From positions 3,085,116 through 3,149,115 of the forward strand of contig JBEVVY010000001.1 in NCBI GenBank assembly GCA_040506895.1: a DNA stretch of 64,000 nt. The letters are read 5' to 3'. Within the stretch, counting starts at the first letter, position 1. Each line of letters starts with the position of its first letter. Source of the stretch: Sedimenticola_A sp040506895 (lineage in GTDB: Bacteria; Pseudomonadota; Gammaproteobacteria; Chromatiales; Chromatiaceae). The notes below the pieces were generated by a model. That model was not told the DNA's origin and ran no database searches. It saw only the letters and a list, made by a program, of their open reading frames with translations. The translations under genes and the position numbers were made by a program. Shown one piece after another: positions 35,143 through 48,632 of the stretch.

Positions 35143-35949
35143 ATGAACACTGCAGCACAAATCGCAGATACAACAGGGTCCGCATCGGACTACGCCATCC
35201 GCACCCAGAAGCTCAATCTCTGGTACGGCACATTTCAGGCACTCTTCGATGTGGACCTGAATATCCGCCAGGGAATGATCACCTCGCTGATCGGTCCCTC
35301 CGGCTGCGGTAAGTCCACCTACCTGCGCAGTATCAACCGCATCAACGAGCGGCTTGGCTATGTCCGGATCGAGGGTAACATCGAGGTCTACGGGCAGAAC
35401 ATCTACGACCCCGACGTGGAACTGGTGCAGGTGCGCAAACAGATCGGCATGGTCTTTCAGCGTCCCAACCCGCTGCCGATTTCGATCCGTGACAATATTC
35501 TTTTCGGACACAGGCTGCACGCCAGCGGCAAGAAGGCGTCGCGGTCGGAGCAGGACGGTATCGTCGAGGATGCACTGAAGCAGGTGCTGCTGTGGGACAA
35601 GGTGAAGGACCGGCTCAACCGCAAGGCCACTGAACTCTCTCTTGAGGAGCAGCAGAAACTCTGCATTGCCAGGCTGTTGCCGGTGAAACCCAGGGTGCTG
35701 CTGATGGATGAGCCCTGTTCGGCACTCGATCCCAAGGGCACCGCCGCGGTGGAGGAGCTGATCTGGGAACTGCGTGGTAAATACAGCATCCTCATCGTGA
35801 CCCACAACATGGCCCAGGCCCGCCGTGCCAGTGAAGAGTGCATCTTCATGCTGATGGGCAAGGTGGTCGAGCATGCGCCCACGGACCAGCTCTTCGTCAG
35901 CCCTGAAAATCAACAGACCGCCGATTACATCGAGGGGCGGTATGGGTGA
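35143..35949 (+). CDS. pstB: Phosphate ABC transporter ATPase PstB2, degenerate signature
   Basis: 268-residue ABC ATPase of PstB type with motifs complementary to PstB1. Walker A GPSGCGKST (51-59), Q-loop MVFQRPNP (Gln 106), Walker B LLMDE (Glu 190), D-loop SALD and switch His 221 (VTHN) are all canonical. The signature, however, reads LSLEEQ (165-170) instead of LSGGQQ, followed by QKLCIAR. Paired head to tail with PstB1 it would give one consensus site (PstB2 Walker A/Q/H with PstB1 LSGGQ) and one degenerate site. It closes the pst operon; the same repeat pair starts 2 nt after its stop. Confidence 0.9.
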   Translation: MNTAAQIADTTGSASDYAIRTQKLNLWYGTFQALFDVDLNIRQGMITSLIGPSGCGKSTYLRSINRINERLGYVRIEGNIEVYGQNIYDPDVELVQVRKQIGMVFQRPNPLPISIRDNILFGHRLHASGKKASRSEQDGIVEDALKQVLLWDKVKDRLNRKATELSLEEQQKLCIARLLPVKPRVLLMDEPCSALDPKGTAAVEELIWELRGKYSILIVTHNMAQARRASEECIFMLMGKVVEHAPTDQLFVSPENQQTADYIEGRYG

Positions 35950-35950
35950 G

Positions 35951-36168
35951 GAGGAACCCTTTGTCCAGTGGACAAAGGAAGTCCGACGAACGCCCGGCAG
36001 GGATGCCGGGCCGGAACTGAGCCACATGGATGTGTGGTGGCAAAAAGAGATAAAGTGCCACAAGACAGAATTGGTCTGGGCAATCCTTTGTCCAGTGGAC
36101 AAAGGAAGTCCGACGAACGCCCGGCAGGGATGCCGGGCCGGATCTGAGCCACACGGATGTGTGGTAAC
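35951..36168. repeat. Two tandem composite palindromic repeats after pstB2
   Basis: Units start at 35951 and 36078, again 127 bp apart, and are nearly identical to those after pstB1, including the 21-nt palindrome (35958-35978, 36085-36105), the GCCCGGCA/TGCCGGGC hairpin and the CCACAC/GTGTGG-type hairpin. Minus-strand frames across this block simply translate the repeats and are not genes. Confidence 0.85.
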
Positions 36169-36293
36169 AGAAAAGAATAAAGAGTCACAGGGCATTGCTG
36201 TCCACAAATAGTGCAGGCATTGTCCTGAAAGTGTTATCACGATCTGGTTATTTGCATGTTGCATCGGATCGAGACATTTAAAATCGGATAAGT

Positions 36294-36424
36294 GCTTCCC
36301 CTCTCCCTATGAGGGAAGCACCCTCCGGGTATAAAAGGGCCAGGGTGAGGGTGAATTAAATCAATGGATTGTTTTCTGATTCCCCTCACCCCAACCCTCT
36401 CCCCAAACGGGGAGAGGGAGTTAT
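36294..36424. repeat. Inverted pair of REP-like CTCTCCC/CCCTCACCC elements
   Basis: The left half (36294-36356) reads CCCCTCTCCC ... GGGTGAGGG and the right half (36380-36424) reads CCCCTCACCCCAACCCTCTC then an AAAC loop flanked by CTCCCC/GGGGAG. The two halves are inverted with respect to each other. Sequences of this kind are frequent intergenic palindromes in proteobacterial genomes. Confidence 0.6.
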
Positions 36425-36524
36425 GGGGCAGCAGTGAGTCACAGGGCTTAATTCATCGGCCCGTCCCCACACGGATGTATATCCATCCAATCGGTAAATT
36501 ACAGAAAAGCGCCTGCCAGTAATT

Positions 36525-36539
36525 AAGTCCAGTGGACTT
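36525..36539. repeat. Palindrome of the TCCAGTGGA family
   Basis: A 15-nt palindrome AAGTCCAGTGGACTT. It shares its core with the repeats after pstB1, after pstB2 and near the tRNA-Arg gene, and is followed by a GC-rich CCGCCGAACCCCCGGCC stretch like theirs. Confidence 0.55.
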
Positions 36540-36792
36540 CCACGGCCCGCCGAACCCCCGGCCACGGCTACTTTCCCCTTCGATAAGCTATCCTTTAAAT
36601 CAGATCGGTAACAAGCACCAAATGCCTCGCTGCAGGGGCGTCATGTTATGTGGAAAGGGTGTCCGGTGAGGCTGTTATAAACAACAGTCCCTGATAACAT
36701 AGATTCCCACGTCAGTTGTATCTTTCTTTAGAGGTGCGCGACGGCTAAAGGGAAGCCAATGGTCCATTAGCTGGCATCGGAGGAAAAACAAT

Positions 36793-38052
36793 ATGAAACG
36801 TCTGCTACGCTACGTCTCCTTTTCCCTCTTGTTATTGTTTTCCGGCCTGCTGGCCGCCGGGGATATCCTGCTGTTCTTCTCCACCCAGTTTGCTCCCGTG
36901 GATGAGGCGCGTCGGGTCAGGGAAGAGGTACTCAGCGGTTATGGCCGACCGGTGGATTTTCAGCCCTTCGAGGAGCGTGAGACCTTCTTCAGCCTGGTCA
37001 AGGGAAGCAGCAAGGCGGGCCTGCTGGGAGGGCTTCATGGGGACATGGTGAGCCTGGCAAAAGAGAACCAGCTGCAACCTGTGGATGACCTGGCGGATGG
37101 GCTTGACATGGTCGACGCCTATATCGAACTGGGCAAGCTGGGCACCAGCCACCAGTACTACATACCCTGGATTCAGGCGACCTATCTCATGGCGGCCAAC
37201 CGGCGTGCGTTGGAGTACCTGCCCCAGGGTGCTGATATCAACGCCCTGACATACGATCAACTCAAGCTTTGGGCTGAGAACATGCGGCGGGCGAGTGGTG
37301 AGCCCAAGCTTGGCCTGCCGGCCGGTCCCAAGGGGCTTCTGCATCGCCTGCTGCAGGGATATCTCTATCCCTCCTTTACCGGGGGCATGGTGCGCAGCTT
37401 CAAGAGCGACGAGGCCGTGGCCATGTGGCAGTACCTGCGCGCGCTGTGGGAAAGCGTCAATCCCCGCTCTCTCAGTTTCGACTCCATGCATGAACCGCTG
37501 CTCTCTGAAGAGGTGTGGGTGGCCTGGGATCACACCGCGAGACTGATGCCGGCGGTGGAAAAACGTCCTGATGATTTCGTGGTGTTTCCGGTGCCCGCGG
37601 GTCCCAAGGGGAGGGGCTTCATGGTCGTCCTGGGTGGCCTGGCAATCCCTGGCAAGGCGCCTGACCACGAGGCGTCGAGAGGTCTGGCCAGGTACTTGGC
37701 GTCACCCGAGGGGCAGTTGGCCATGCTGCAAAATACCGGTTTTTTCCCGGTGCTGAAGGATACCGGTAGTGGTGCGCTCAGTCCCAGTGTCGAAATGTTC
37801 AAGCAGGCGGTCACCCGCCAGTCGGCCGCCCCCGATGCCTTGTCTGCGCTGTTGCCGGTGGGTCTGGGGCAGTACGGTGGGGACTTCAGTACTGTCTACA
37901 AGCTCGCCTTCTCACGCATTATTCTGCGCAACAAGAAGATCGAGACGGTATTGAAGCAGCAGGGGAGAAAACTTGCCCGCCTGATGGAGGTGGCGGCGGC
38001 ACCCTGTTGGTCTCCCGACAAGGCAAGTGAAGGCCCATGCCCGGTAGAGTGA
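36793..38052 (+). CDS. Periplasmic solute-binding protein, ABC sugar-type (SBP_bac_1-like)
   Basis: 419 residues with a signal peptide (hydrophobic 8-22, cleavage near LLAAG). The mature part has the family 1 binding-protein layout: SLAKENQLQPVDDLADGL, IPWIQATYLMAANRRALEYL and FPVPAGPKGRGFMVVLGGLAI (in part FPVPAGPKG). Ligand unknown, probably a carbohydrate or polyol by family. There is no permease or ATPase gene nearby. A hybrid kinase follows after 10 nt, which suggests the protein reports ligand to the kinase rather than feeding a transporter. GGAGG lies about 9 nt before ATG 36793. Confidence 0.8.
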   Translation: MKRLLRYVSFSLLLLFSGLLAAGDILLFFSTQFAPVDEARRVREEVLSGYGRPVDFQPFEERETFFSLVKGSSKAGLLGGLHGDMVSLAKENQLQPVDDLADGLDMVDAYIELGKLGTSHQYYIPWIQATYLMAANRRALEYLPQGADINALTYDQLKLWAENMRRASGEPKLGLPAGPKGLLHRLLQGYLYPSFTGGMVRSFKSDEAVAMWQYLRALWESVNPRSLSFDSMHEPLLSEEVWVAWDHTARLMPAVEKRPDDFVVFPVPAGPKGRGFMVVLGGLAIPGKAPDHEASRGLARYLASPEGQLAMLQNTGFFPVLKDTGSGALSPSVEMFKQAVTRQSAAPDALSALLPVGLGQYGGDFSTVYKLAFSRIILRNKKIETVLKQQGRKLARLMEVAAAPCWSPDKASEGPCPVE

Positions 38053-38062
38053 GGGAGCCACG

Positions 38063-41000
38063 TTGAAGATATCGGGCTTCACACGCCATTTTGCCACCGG
38101 CGTTTTCCTGCTGTTCATCCTGCTGGTGGGCGGGGGCGGTTGGTATGCCTGGAATGCCCTGCGCCAGATAGAGGCCTCGATTCCGCTGGTGACCCTGTCA
38201 GAGCAGCGTGGCTATTCGGGGATGATTCAGAGCCTGGTCAACCTTTCCGCGAGTATCGAGGCGGCTGACCTGCTTCGGACCCACAGGCGCATAGACAACC
38301 TTGCGGTGGCCCTTGACGTGGCCTACTCGACCTTCACACGCTTCTACCAGGTTGCCGACAGGGGCGCGGATATGAATATCCGCTCTGCAAACCTGGAGAC
38401 GGACTATATCCTGAGCCGCCTGGACGAGGTGGTTGCCGATCCTGACGATGTCGACGAGACCGAGTTGCTGGCCATCCGGACCCGTCTCAATGACCTCATC
38501 GCCACCTATCGCAACACCTTCCTGCGGGCCAACGAGGAGGTTCTGGCAGGCTTGGCACAGCAGGCCAGGGAGATCGAGCTGCTGCGCCACGCCATGCTTG
38601 CTGCACTCACCCTCGTTGTACTCTCGCTTGTTGGGATTGGTGGCCTGGCAATGGTGCAGCGAAAGACCATCGCGGCCCTGGAGAAGACGGATAGAAGCCT
38701 GGTCAGGGCCCAGAGGATCGCCCGCCTCGGTAGCTGGGAGTGGCAGATGCAGGGGGATCTGCTGGAGCTGACCGACGAGGCACGCTGGGTACTGGGGTTG
38801 GGCGATAGGGAGACCATATCCCTGACAATGCTCGCCGACGCTTTCCAGCCGGCTGACGGGCGTCGATTTCAGACTGATCTTGACCACTCCATGAGTTCCG
38901 GCGAGATGCTGGATGGTGAGTACAAAGTGCTGTCCGACGAGGGCGGGGTCAGGCATCTGCATATCCAGGGCGAGATAGGCCTGAACCGGGCTGGAAAGCC
39001 CGTACATATCAGCGGCACCGTGCAGGACATCACTGAGCGTAAGATCGGTGAGCAGGAGTTGGCGAAGGCCAAGCTTGCGGCAGAAGCGGCCAATCGTGCG
39101 AAAGGCAGTTTTCTGGCCAACATGAGCCACGAGATACGCACGCCGATGAACGCTATCCTGGGCATGTCACACCTGGCGTTGAAGACTGATCTTGATCCCA
39201 AGCAGCGGGGCTACGTGTCGAAGATCCGCCAGTCCGGCAATGCGCTGCTGCGTATCATCAACGACATCCTCGATTTTTCCAAGATCGAGGCGGGTAAGCT
39301 GGAGATGGAGTCCATCGACTTCCATGTCGACGAGGTGCTGGACAATCTCGCGACAATGATTGCCGCCAAGGCACACGAGAAAGGGTTGGAGATGGTCTTC
39401 TCTGTGGCCAAGAGTGTGCCGCGGCGACTGGTTGGGGATCCCCTGCGTCTCGGCCAGGTACTGCTCAACCTCTGCAGCAACGCGGTGAAGTTCACCTCTG
39501 AAGGAGAGGTGGTGGTCTCCATCCGCCTGGTCAGCCTCGGCGAGGAGGAGGCCGAGCTCCACTTCTCCGTCAGGGATACCGGGATCGGCATGACGCCCGA
39601 TCAGCAGTCGAAACTGTTCCGCTCCTTCTCCCAGGCGGATGCATCCACCACACGCCGGTTTGGCGGAAGCGGTCTTGGTCTTGCAATCAGTAAACGCCTG
39701 GTGGAGATGATGGGCGGACAGATTGGCCTGGAGAGCAGCCTGGGACTGGGGACGACCTTCCACTTCACCTCCCGGTTCAGGCGGCAGAGCACCGAGAGAC
39801 GGCACTACAGGCTGCCAACGGTGAAGCTCAAGGGGTTGCGGGTGCTGGTGGTGGATGACAACGAGAGCGCCCGTGAGACCCTCTGGGAGATGCTCAGCCA
39901 GTACTCGTTCAGGGTGACCACCGTGGAGAGCGCAGCAGCGGGATTTGAGGAGCTTTACGGGGCTGTGCCGGGTGACCCCTACAGCCTGGTGGTGATGGAC
40001 TGGAAGCTGCCTGACATGGATGGTATCGAGGCCTCGCGGCGGATACTCCAGGAGAAGAGACTGGAACCTGCGCCCGCGATCGTCATGCTCACGGCCCATG
40101 GTCGCGAGGAGGTGGCACAGCAGGCGGAGGCACTCGGACTTGGGGGGTTTCTGACCAAGCCGGTCAGTGCGCTCACCCTTTTCAACAACATCATGCAGGC
40201 CCTGGGACAGGAGACCCCGGAAGCCGAAGAGGGTGAGGCGGTGGAGGAGATTGCAGCCCACCTTCATGGTGCCCATGTCCTGGTGGTGGAGGATAACGAG
40301 ATCAACCTGGAAGTGGCCCAGGAGCTGTTGGAGCAGAACGGCCTCCATGTGAGCGTTGCGGTGAATGGTCGCGAGGCGGTGGAGAAGGTCCACTCTGCCA
40401 CCTTCGATGCGGTGCTGATGGACGTACAGATGCCGGTGATGGATGGCTATCAAGCCACGACGATGATCCGCAGTGAACCGCATTTCAAAGACCTCCCCAT
40501 CATCGCCATGACCGCAAGTGCCATGCCTGCAGACCGGGGGCGTTGCCTCGATGTCGGCATGAACGATTTCGTCTCCAAGCCGTTCGAACCGCGAGACCTG
40601 TTCCTGACCCTGGATCGCTGGATCTCTGTCGACGAGGGGCGCCTGGCAGAGGATGTACAGGCCCACACGCCCCCTGTCGAGCCCGGCCAGCTGCCGGTGA
40701 TCGAGGGGCTGGACGCAGAGGACGGTCTAAGGCGGGTGGGGGGCAACCAGGCGCTCTATGTCAGGTTGCTGTTGAAGTTCCGCCAGAGCCAGGCCGATTT
40801 CGGGGCGGGTATCCGTGCCGCGCTGTCTGCCGGCGACATGGAGAGCGCACGGCTGGCTGCGCATACCCTCAAGGGGGTATCGGGCAATATCGGCGCACTG
40901 GAGCTGTACCAGTCGTCACAGGAGCTGGAGCGGCTTATCAAGCTCAATGACAGGGAGGCGATCGAACCACAGCTCGTGGTGGTCGAGACGGGGCTTGGCG

Positions 41001-41290
41001 ACCTGTTGGATCAGCTTGCCACGCTGGATGACCGGGATTCTGACGGGGGGGGTGATGGGCCTGCTGTGACCCGGGAAGCGCTTGAGCCTCTCCTGGCGGA
41101 GCTGACCGGGCTGTTGGCCGAAGACGATACCGGTGCCAGCCGCTGCCTTGATGAGATCATGGAGAGATTGCAGAACCATCGGGCGAGGGAGTCTTTTTCC
41201 CGGGTCAACCGGCTGGTCGCTGAATACGACTTCGAGGGCGCGCTGGAGCAGCTGGGCAGGGCGGTGGAGATGTTGGATCGACCTGACTGA
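38063..41290 (+). CDS. Hybrid sensor histidine kinase 1 (PAS-HisKA-HATPase-REC-REC-HPt)
   Basis: 1075 residues. Helix 1 (about 10-30) and helix 2 (about 178-198) enclose a helical periplasmic domain of about 145 residues. A PAS domain follows (about 215-335). HisKA has NMSHEIRTPMNAIL with His 356; the ATPase domain shows NAVKF, DTGIGM and GSGLGLAI. Two receiver domains have Asp 646 (VMDWKLPDMDG) and Asp 787 (LMDVQMPVMDG). HPt has His 934 (AHTLKGVSGN). A C-terminal module of about 75 residues ends the protein. TTG 38063 with GGGAG about 7 nt upstream is the start. It lies 10 nt after a binding-protein gene, so that protein may be its periplasmic ligand sensor. Confidence 0.92.
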   Translation: MKISGFTRHFATGVFLLFILLVGGGGWYAWNALRQIEASIPLVTLSEQRGYSGMIQSLVNLSASIEAADLLRTHRRIDNLAVALDVAYSTFTRFYQVADRGADMNIRSANLETDYILSRLDEVVADPDDVDETELLAIRTRLNDLIATYRNTFLRANEEVLAGLAQQAREIELLRHAMLAALTLVVLSLVGIGGLAMVQRKTIAALEKTDRSLVRAQRIARLGSWEWQMQGDLLELTDEARWVLGLGDRETISLTMLADAFQPADGRRFQTDLDHSMSSGEMLDGEYKVLSDEGGVRHLHIQGEIGLNRAGKPVHISGTVQDITERKIGEQELAKAKLAAEAANRAKGSFLANMSHEIRTPMNAILGMSHLALKTDLDPKQRGYVSKIRQSGNALLRIINDILDFSKIEAGKLEMESIDFHVDEVLDNLATMIAAKAHEKGLEMVFSVAKSVPRRLVGDPLRLGQVLLNLCSNAVKFTSEGEVVVSIRLVSLGEEEAELHFSVRDTGIGMTPDQQSKLFRSFSQADASTTRRFGGSGLGLAISKRLVEMMGGQIGLESSLGLGTTFHFTSRFRRQSTERRHYRLPTVKLKGLRVLVVDDNESARETLWEMLSQYSFRVTTVESAAAGFEELYGAVPGDPYSLVVMDWKLPDMDGIEASRRILQEKRLEPAPAIVMLTAHGREEVAQQAEALGLGGFLTKPVSALTLFNNIMQALGQETPEAEEGEAVEEIAAHLHGAHVLVVEDNEINLEVAQELLEQNGLHVSVAVNGREAVEKVHSATFDAVLMDVQMPVMDGYQATTMIRSEPHFKDLPIIAMTASAMPADRGRCLDVGMNDFVSKPFEPRDLFLTLDRWISVDEGRLAEDVQAHTPPVEPGQLPVIEGLDAEDGLRRVGGNQALYVRLLLKFRQSQADFGAGIRAALSAGDMESARLAAHTLKGVSGNIGALELYQSSQELERLIKLNDREAIEPQLVVVETGLGDLLDQLATLDDRDSDGGGDGPAVTREALEPLLAELTGLLAEDDTGASRCLDEIMERLQNHRARESFSRVNRLVAEYDFEGALEQLGRAVEMLDRPD

Positions 41291-41352
41291 CCCGGCGGCA
41301 GTGCGGATTTAAACAACTACAATAATAGTGTCGGGTGGATACAGGAGCTGCT

Positions 41353-42887
41353 GTGCTCAAATCAAATAAAAGAATTACAATCCTGCTAGCTGCCCTGTTC
41401 CTGCTAGGTGGGGTGTTGTCGGGGTGTGAGCGTCTCTCGACCGATGACGGAAAAACCTTCTCCGCATCGGGCACCAGAGTAATATCCAGACCCTGGATCA
41501 ATACGCCACCACCATGCGTGCGGTACTCGACATGGGTTACCTGGTCTGGGATCCCCTGGTAGCAAGAGATCCGGATAGCGGATCCATCCTGCCGCATCTT
41601 GCAACGGAGTGGCGGGTGATGGATGCCACCACCTGGCGGTTCCGCCTGCGCGATGGGGTGCAGTTCCACAACGGTAACCCGCTCACCGCCGAGTCGGTGC
41701 GTTTTACCGTGATGGACTATCTGCTCAAGTCTGATCGCTCCCAGCGCAAGGCCCAGTTCGACTGGATCCGCGATATCCAGGTGATCGATGAGCTCACGTT
41801 CGATGTCATCACCCACCGTCCCTATCCCCTCATTCTCGAGCGGTTCAACACGCTTTTTCCATACGACCCCGGTGTGGAGATCACCGCTGACGGTCCCTCT
41901 GCATGGGTTGGGACGGGTCCCTACAGGCTGGTCCGGTTCGAGCCTGGGGTGGAGGTGGTGCTGACTGCCAACGAAGGTTACTGGCGTTCCGGTTATCCAA
42001 AAATCAGGCAGCTCCAGGTCCACATGGAGAGTGATGCGGAACAGCGGTTGAACAGGCTGCTCAACGGCGAACTGGACCTGGCCATGAATCTCAGCCCTGG
42101 CAGCTGGGGCCGCCTGACAGCGGCAAGGGGTGTGACGGCAATGGACATTCCCGTGCTACGCATCGTCTTCTGGCAGTTCGACAGCATGGGGCGGGCCGCG
42201 GAGACACCGCTTACCGATGCGCGGGTGAGGCGGGCGATCTGGCACGCTATCGATCGCAAGGCGATTGTCGAGAAGGTGTTCGGTGCCCGGGCCGGTCTCC
42301 TCGATTCACCGGTGAACCCGATCCAGTTCGGCAGTGTGGGCGACCTCGAGGTGCCCGAGTATTCCCCCGCAAAGGCACGCCGCCTGCTGCGTGAGGCGGG
42401 CTATGCGCAGGGTTTCGATATCAAGCTCTGGTACTACCTGGAGGAGCAGCACTTGTTCAACCTTGCCGCGAAGGAGTACCTGGAGCAGGTGGGCATCAGG
42501 GTCGAGCTGCAGGACTACCGCGGACGCCAGCGTGAGCTGGGGACACGCTACAAGTCGGGGCAGGTGGATGGTATCGCCAACTATACCTGGGGCAGCTACA
42601 ACCTGTTCGATGTGGATGGCATCCTGCCGGACTGGTTCATGCTGGACAGAAAGTACAACTACACGGGTGACTCCCGCCTCAGCGGTCTGTTGAGGCAGGC
42701 CCGTTTCGAGGTGGGACACTTCAAGCGCAAGCAGCTCTACGAAAAGGCGATCAGGCGTATCGTGGACCAGGCCTACTGGATGCCCAACTACATAATGCAC
42801 AGGGTCTGGGGGCGGCGCGCGGACCTCAACCTGGTGGTGGGGCGTGACGAGGTGGCACGCCTCGCAGAAGCGAGCTATGTGGATTGA
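41353..42887 (+). pseudogene. Oligopeptide-type binding lipoprotein (SBP_bac_5), frameshifted
   Basis: GTG 41353, with AGGAG 5 nt upstream, starts a lipoprotein signal ending LLGGVLSGC (Cys 25), then ERLSTDDGKTFSASG. After about codon 40 the homologous reading moves to another frame: NIQTLDQYATTMRAVLDMGY continues to 42887. One missing base near 41470-41482 would join the two into a full-length protein of about 510 residues. The body has family 5 features (PHLATEWRVMD, FHNGNPLTAESV, GTGPYRLVRFEPG, VRRAIWHAIDRKAIV). Either a real frameshift mutation or an assembly/sequencing error. It lies between kinase 1 and kinase 2 with no dipeptide permease genes. Confidence 0.8.
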
Positions 42888-42903
42888 CAGGGGAAGGGAA
42901 TCG

Positions 42904-47514
<4,611 letters not shown>

Positions 47515-47569
47515 TTGCAGGCCAGCCGTGACCATGCTTGTTACACCAGGTTGTGGTGTCGGAGGATTT

Positions 47570-48622
47570 ATGAAAAAGACTTTTATCGTGGGACTGTTAC
47601 TGCCCCTCATGCTGTTGCTGTCTGGACAGGTTGCAGCCAAGGAGCAGGTGGAACAGCGCGTGGTGGGTAACAACGCGCCGCCCTATCGCATTGTTGAGGA
47701 TGGTGGCTTTTCCGGTATCTATTTCGATACCATGAAAGAGCTGGCGGCCCGTCTCCGGCTGAAGGTCCGTTACATCGAGGTGCCGTTCAAGCGGGCCCTC
47801 TACATGATGCGCTTCGGTAACGCCGATATCATGCTCGGACCCAACCGCNNNNNNNNNNNNNNNNNNNNNNNNNNNNNNNNNNNNNNNNNNNNNNNNNNNN
47901 NNNNNNNNNNNNNNNNNNNNNNNNNNNNNNNNNNNNNNNNNNNNNNNNNNNNNNNNNNNNNNNNNNNNNNNNNNNNNNNNNNNNNNNNNNNNNNNNNNNN
48001 NNNNNNNNNNNNNNNNNNNNNNNNNNNNNNNNNNNNNNNNNNNNNNNNGCTGAAGGTCCGTTACATCGAGGTGCCGTTCAAGCGGGCCCTCTACATGATG
48101 CGCTTCGGTAACGCCGATATCATGCTCGGACCCAACCGCAACCCCGAGCGGGAAGCCTACATGGTGTATACCGGGGCCACCCTGCCGCGTGAAGACAAGG
48201 TCTTCTATGTCCATCCCGAAGCCGGGGGGATAGAGAAATACGAGGACCTGGCAGACCGCCTGGTGCTGGTGCACCATGGAAAGGTCTACTTCGACCGTTT
48301 CGACCAGGACAGGACCCTGCGCAAGGTGCCTGTTGCCAAGTACGAGAACGCCATCCTGAAAACCGCCAACTGCATCCACTGCGTGGTGATCATGCCCGAG
48401 ATGGAGGGGGACTACCTGCTCAAACAACTGGACCAGGGACTGAAGAAGTCCCCGTTCAAGGTCCAGGGAAAGCTCTCCTACATCACCATATCCCGTAAAT
48501 CCCATGCCCTCTCGCTGCAGCAGCGGATTGAGCAGACGATGGCCCGGATGAAGGATGATGGCACTTTCGACAGGATACAGGCCCGCTATCGGCGGGCGGA
48601 TGACAAGGGAATGATGGATTGA
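47570..48622 (+). CDS. Periplasmic solute-binding protein, SBP_bac_3 type, interrupted by scaffold gap
   Basis: Begins at ATG 47570 with GGAGG 5 nt upstream; signal peptide ends near QVAAKEQ. The family 3 start VVGNNAPPYRIVEDGGFSG is followed by FDTMKELAARL and MMRFGNADIMLGPNR. A 200-N gap with identical 91-bp flanks lies inside; collapsing it removes 97 codons and gives about 253 residues, the normal size. Two cysteines (CIHC) sit in the second lobe. Amino-acid-type ligand by family. It stands between kinases 2 and 3 with no permease genes, 10 nt before kinase 3. Confidence 0.85.
   Translation: MKKTFIVGLLLPLMLLLSGQVAAKEQVEQRVVGNNAPPYRIVEDGGFSGIYFDTMKELAARLRLKVRYIEVPFKRALYMMRFGNADIMLGPNRXXXXXXXXXXXXXXXXXXXXXXXXXXXXXXXXXXXXXXXXXXXXXXXXXXXXXXXXXXXXXXXXXXXLKVRYIEVPFKRALYMMRFGNADIMLGPNRNPEREAYMVYTGATLPREDKVFYVHPEAGGIEKYEDLADRLVLVHHGKVYFDRFDQDRTLRKVPVAKYENAILKTANCIHCVVIMPEMEGDYLLKQLDQGLKKSPFKVQGKLSYITISRKSHALSLQQRIEQTMARMKDDGTFDRIQARYRRADDKGMMD
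47758..48139. other. Assembly gap of 200 N with identical 91-bp flanks
   Basis: Bases 47849-48048 are exactly 200 N. Bases 47758-47848 recur without mismatch at 48049-48139. Same 91-bp overlap and same gap size as the gap at 20796-20995, so it is an assembler artefact, not a repeat. Confidence 0.9.
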
Positions 48623-48632
48623 GGATAAGGGG

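Larger units (their letters stand above)
36169..36792. other. Gene-free, repeat-rich spacer before the sensory cluster
   Basis: 624 bp with no credible ORF. It contains a pair of inverted REP-like sequences (36294-36424) and a further palindrome of the TCCAGTGGA family (36525-36539). The last 60 bp before the 36793 start show only a ribosome site. It separates the pst operon from the kinase/binding-protein array. Confidence 0.6.

Noticed and set aside
34923..36168. CRISPR array from the near-identical palindromic repeats
   Set aside because: Only four units, unequal spacing (127, 901, 127 bp), a whole gene between the pairs, and no cas genes.
35047..36264. 405-residue minus-strand frame opposite pstB2
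   Set aside because: It is antisense to a clear ABC ATPase, and its N- and C-terminal parts merely translate the palindromic repeats.
36793..38052. ABC sugar transporter operon
   Set aside because: A binding protein alone. No permease or ATPase gene is within 19 kb; its neighbour is a sensor kinase.
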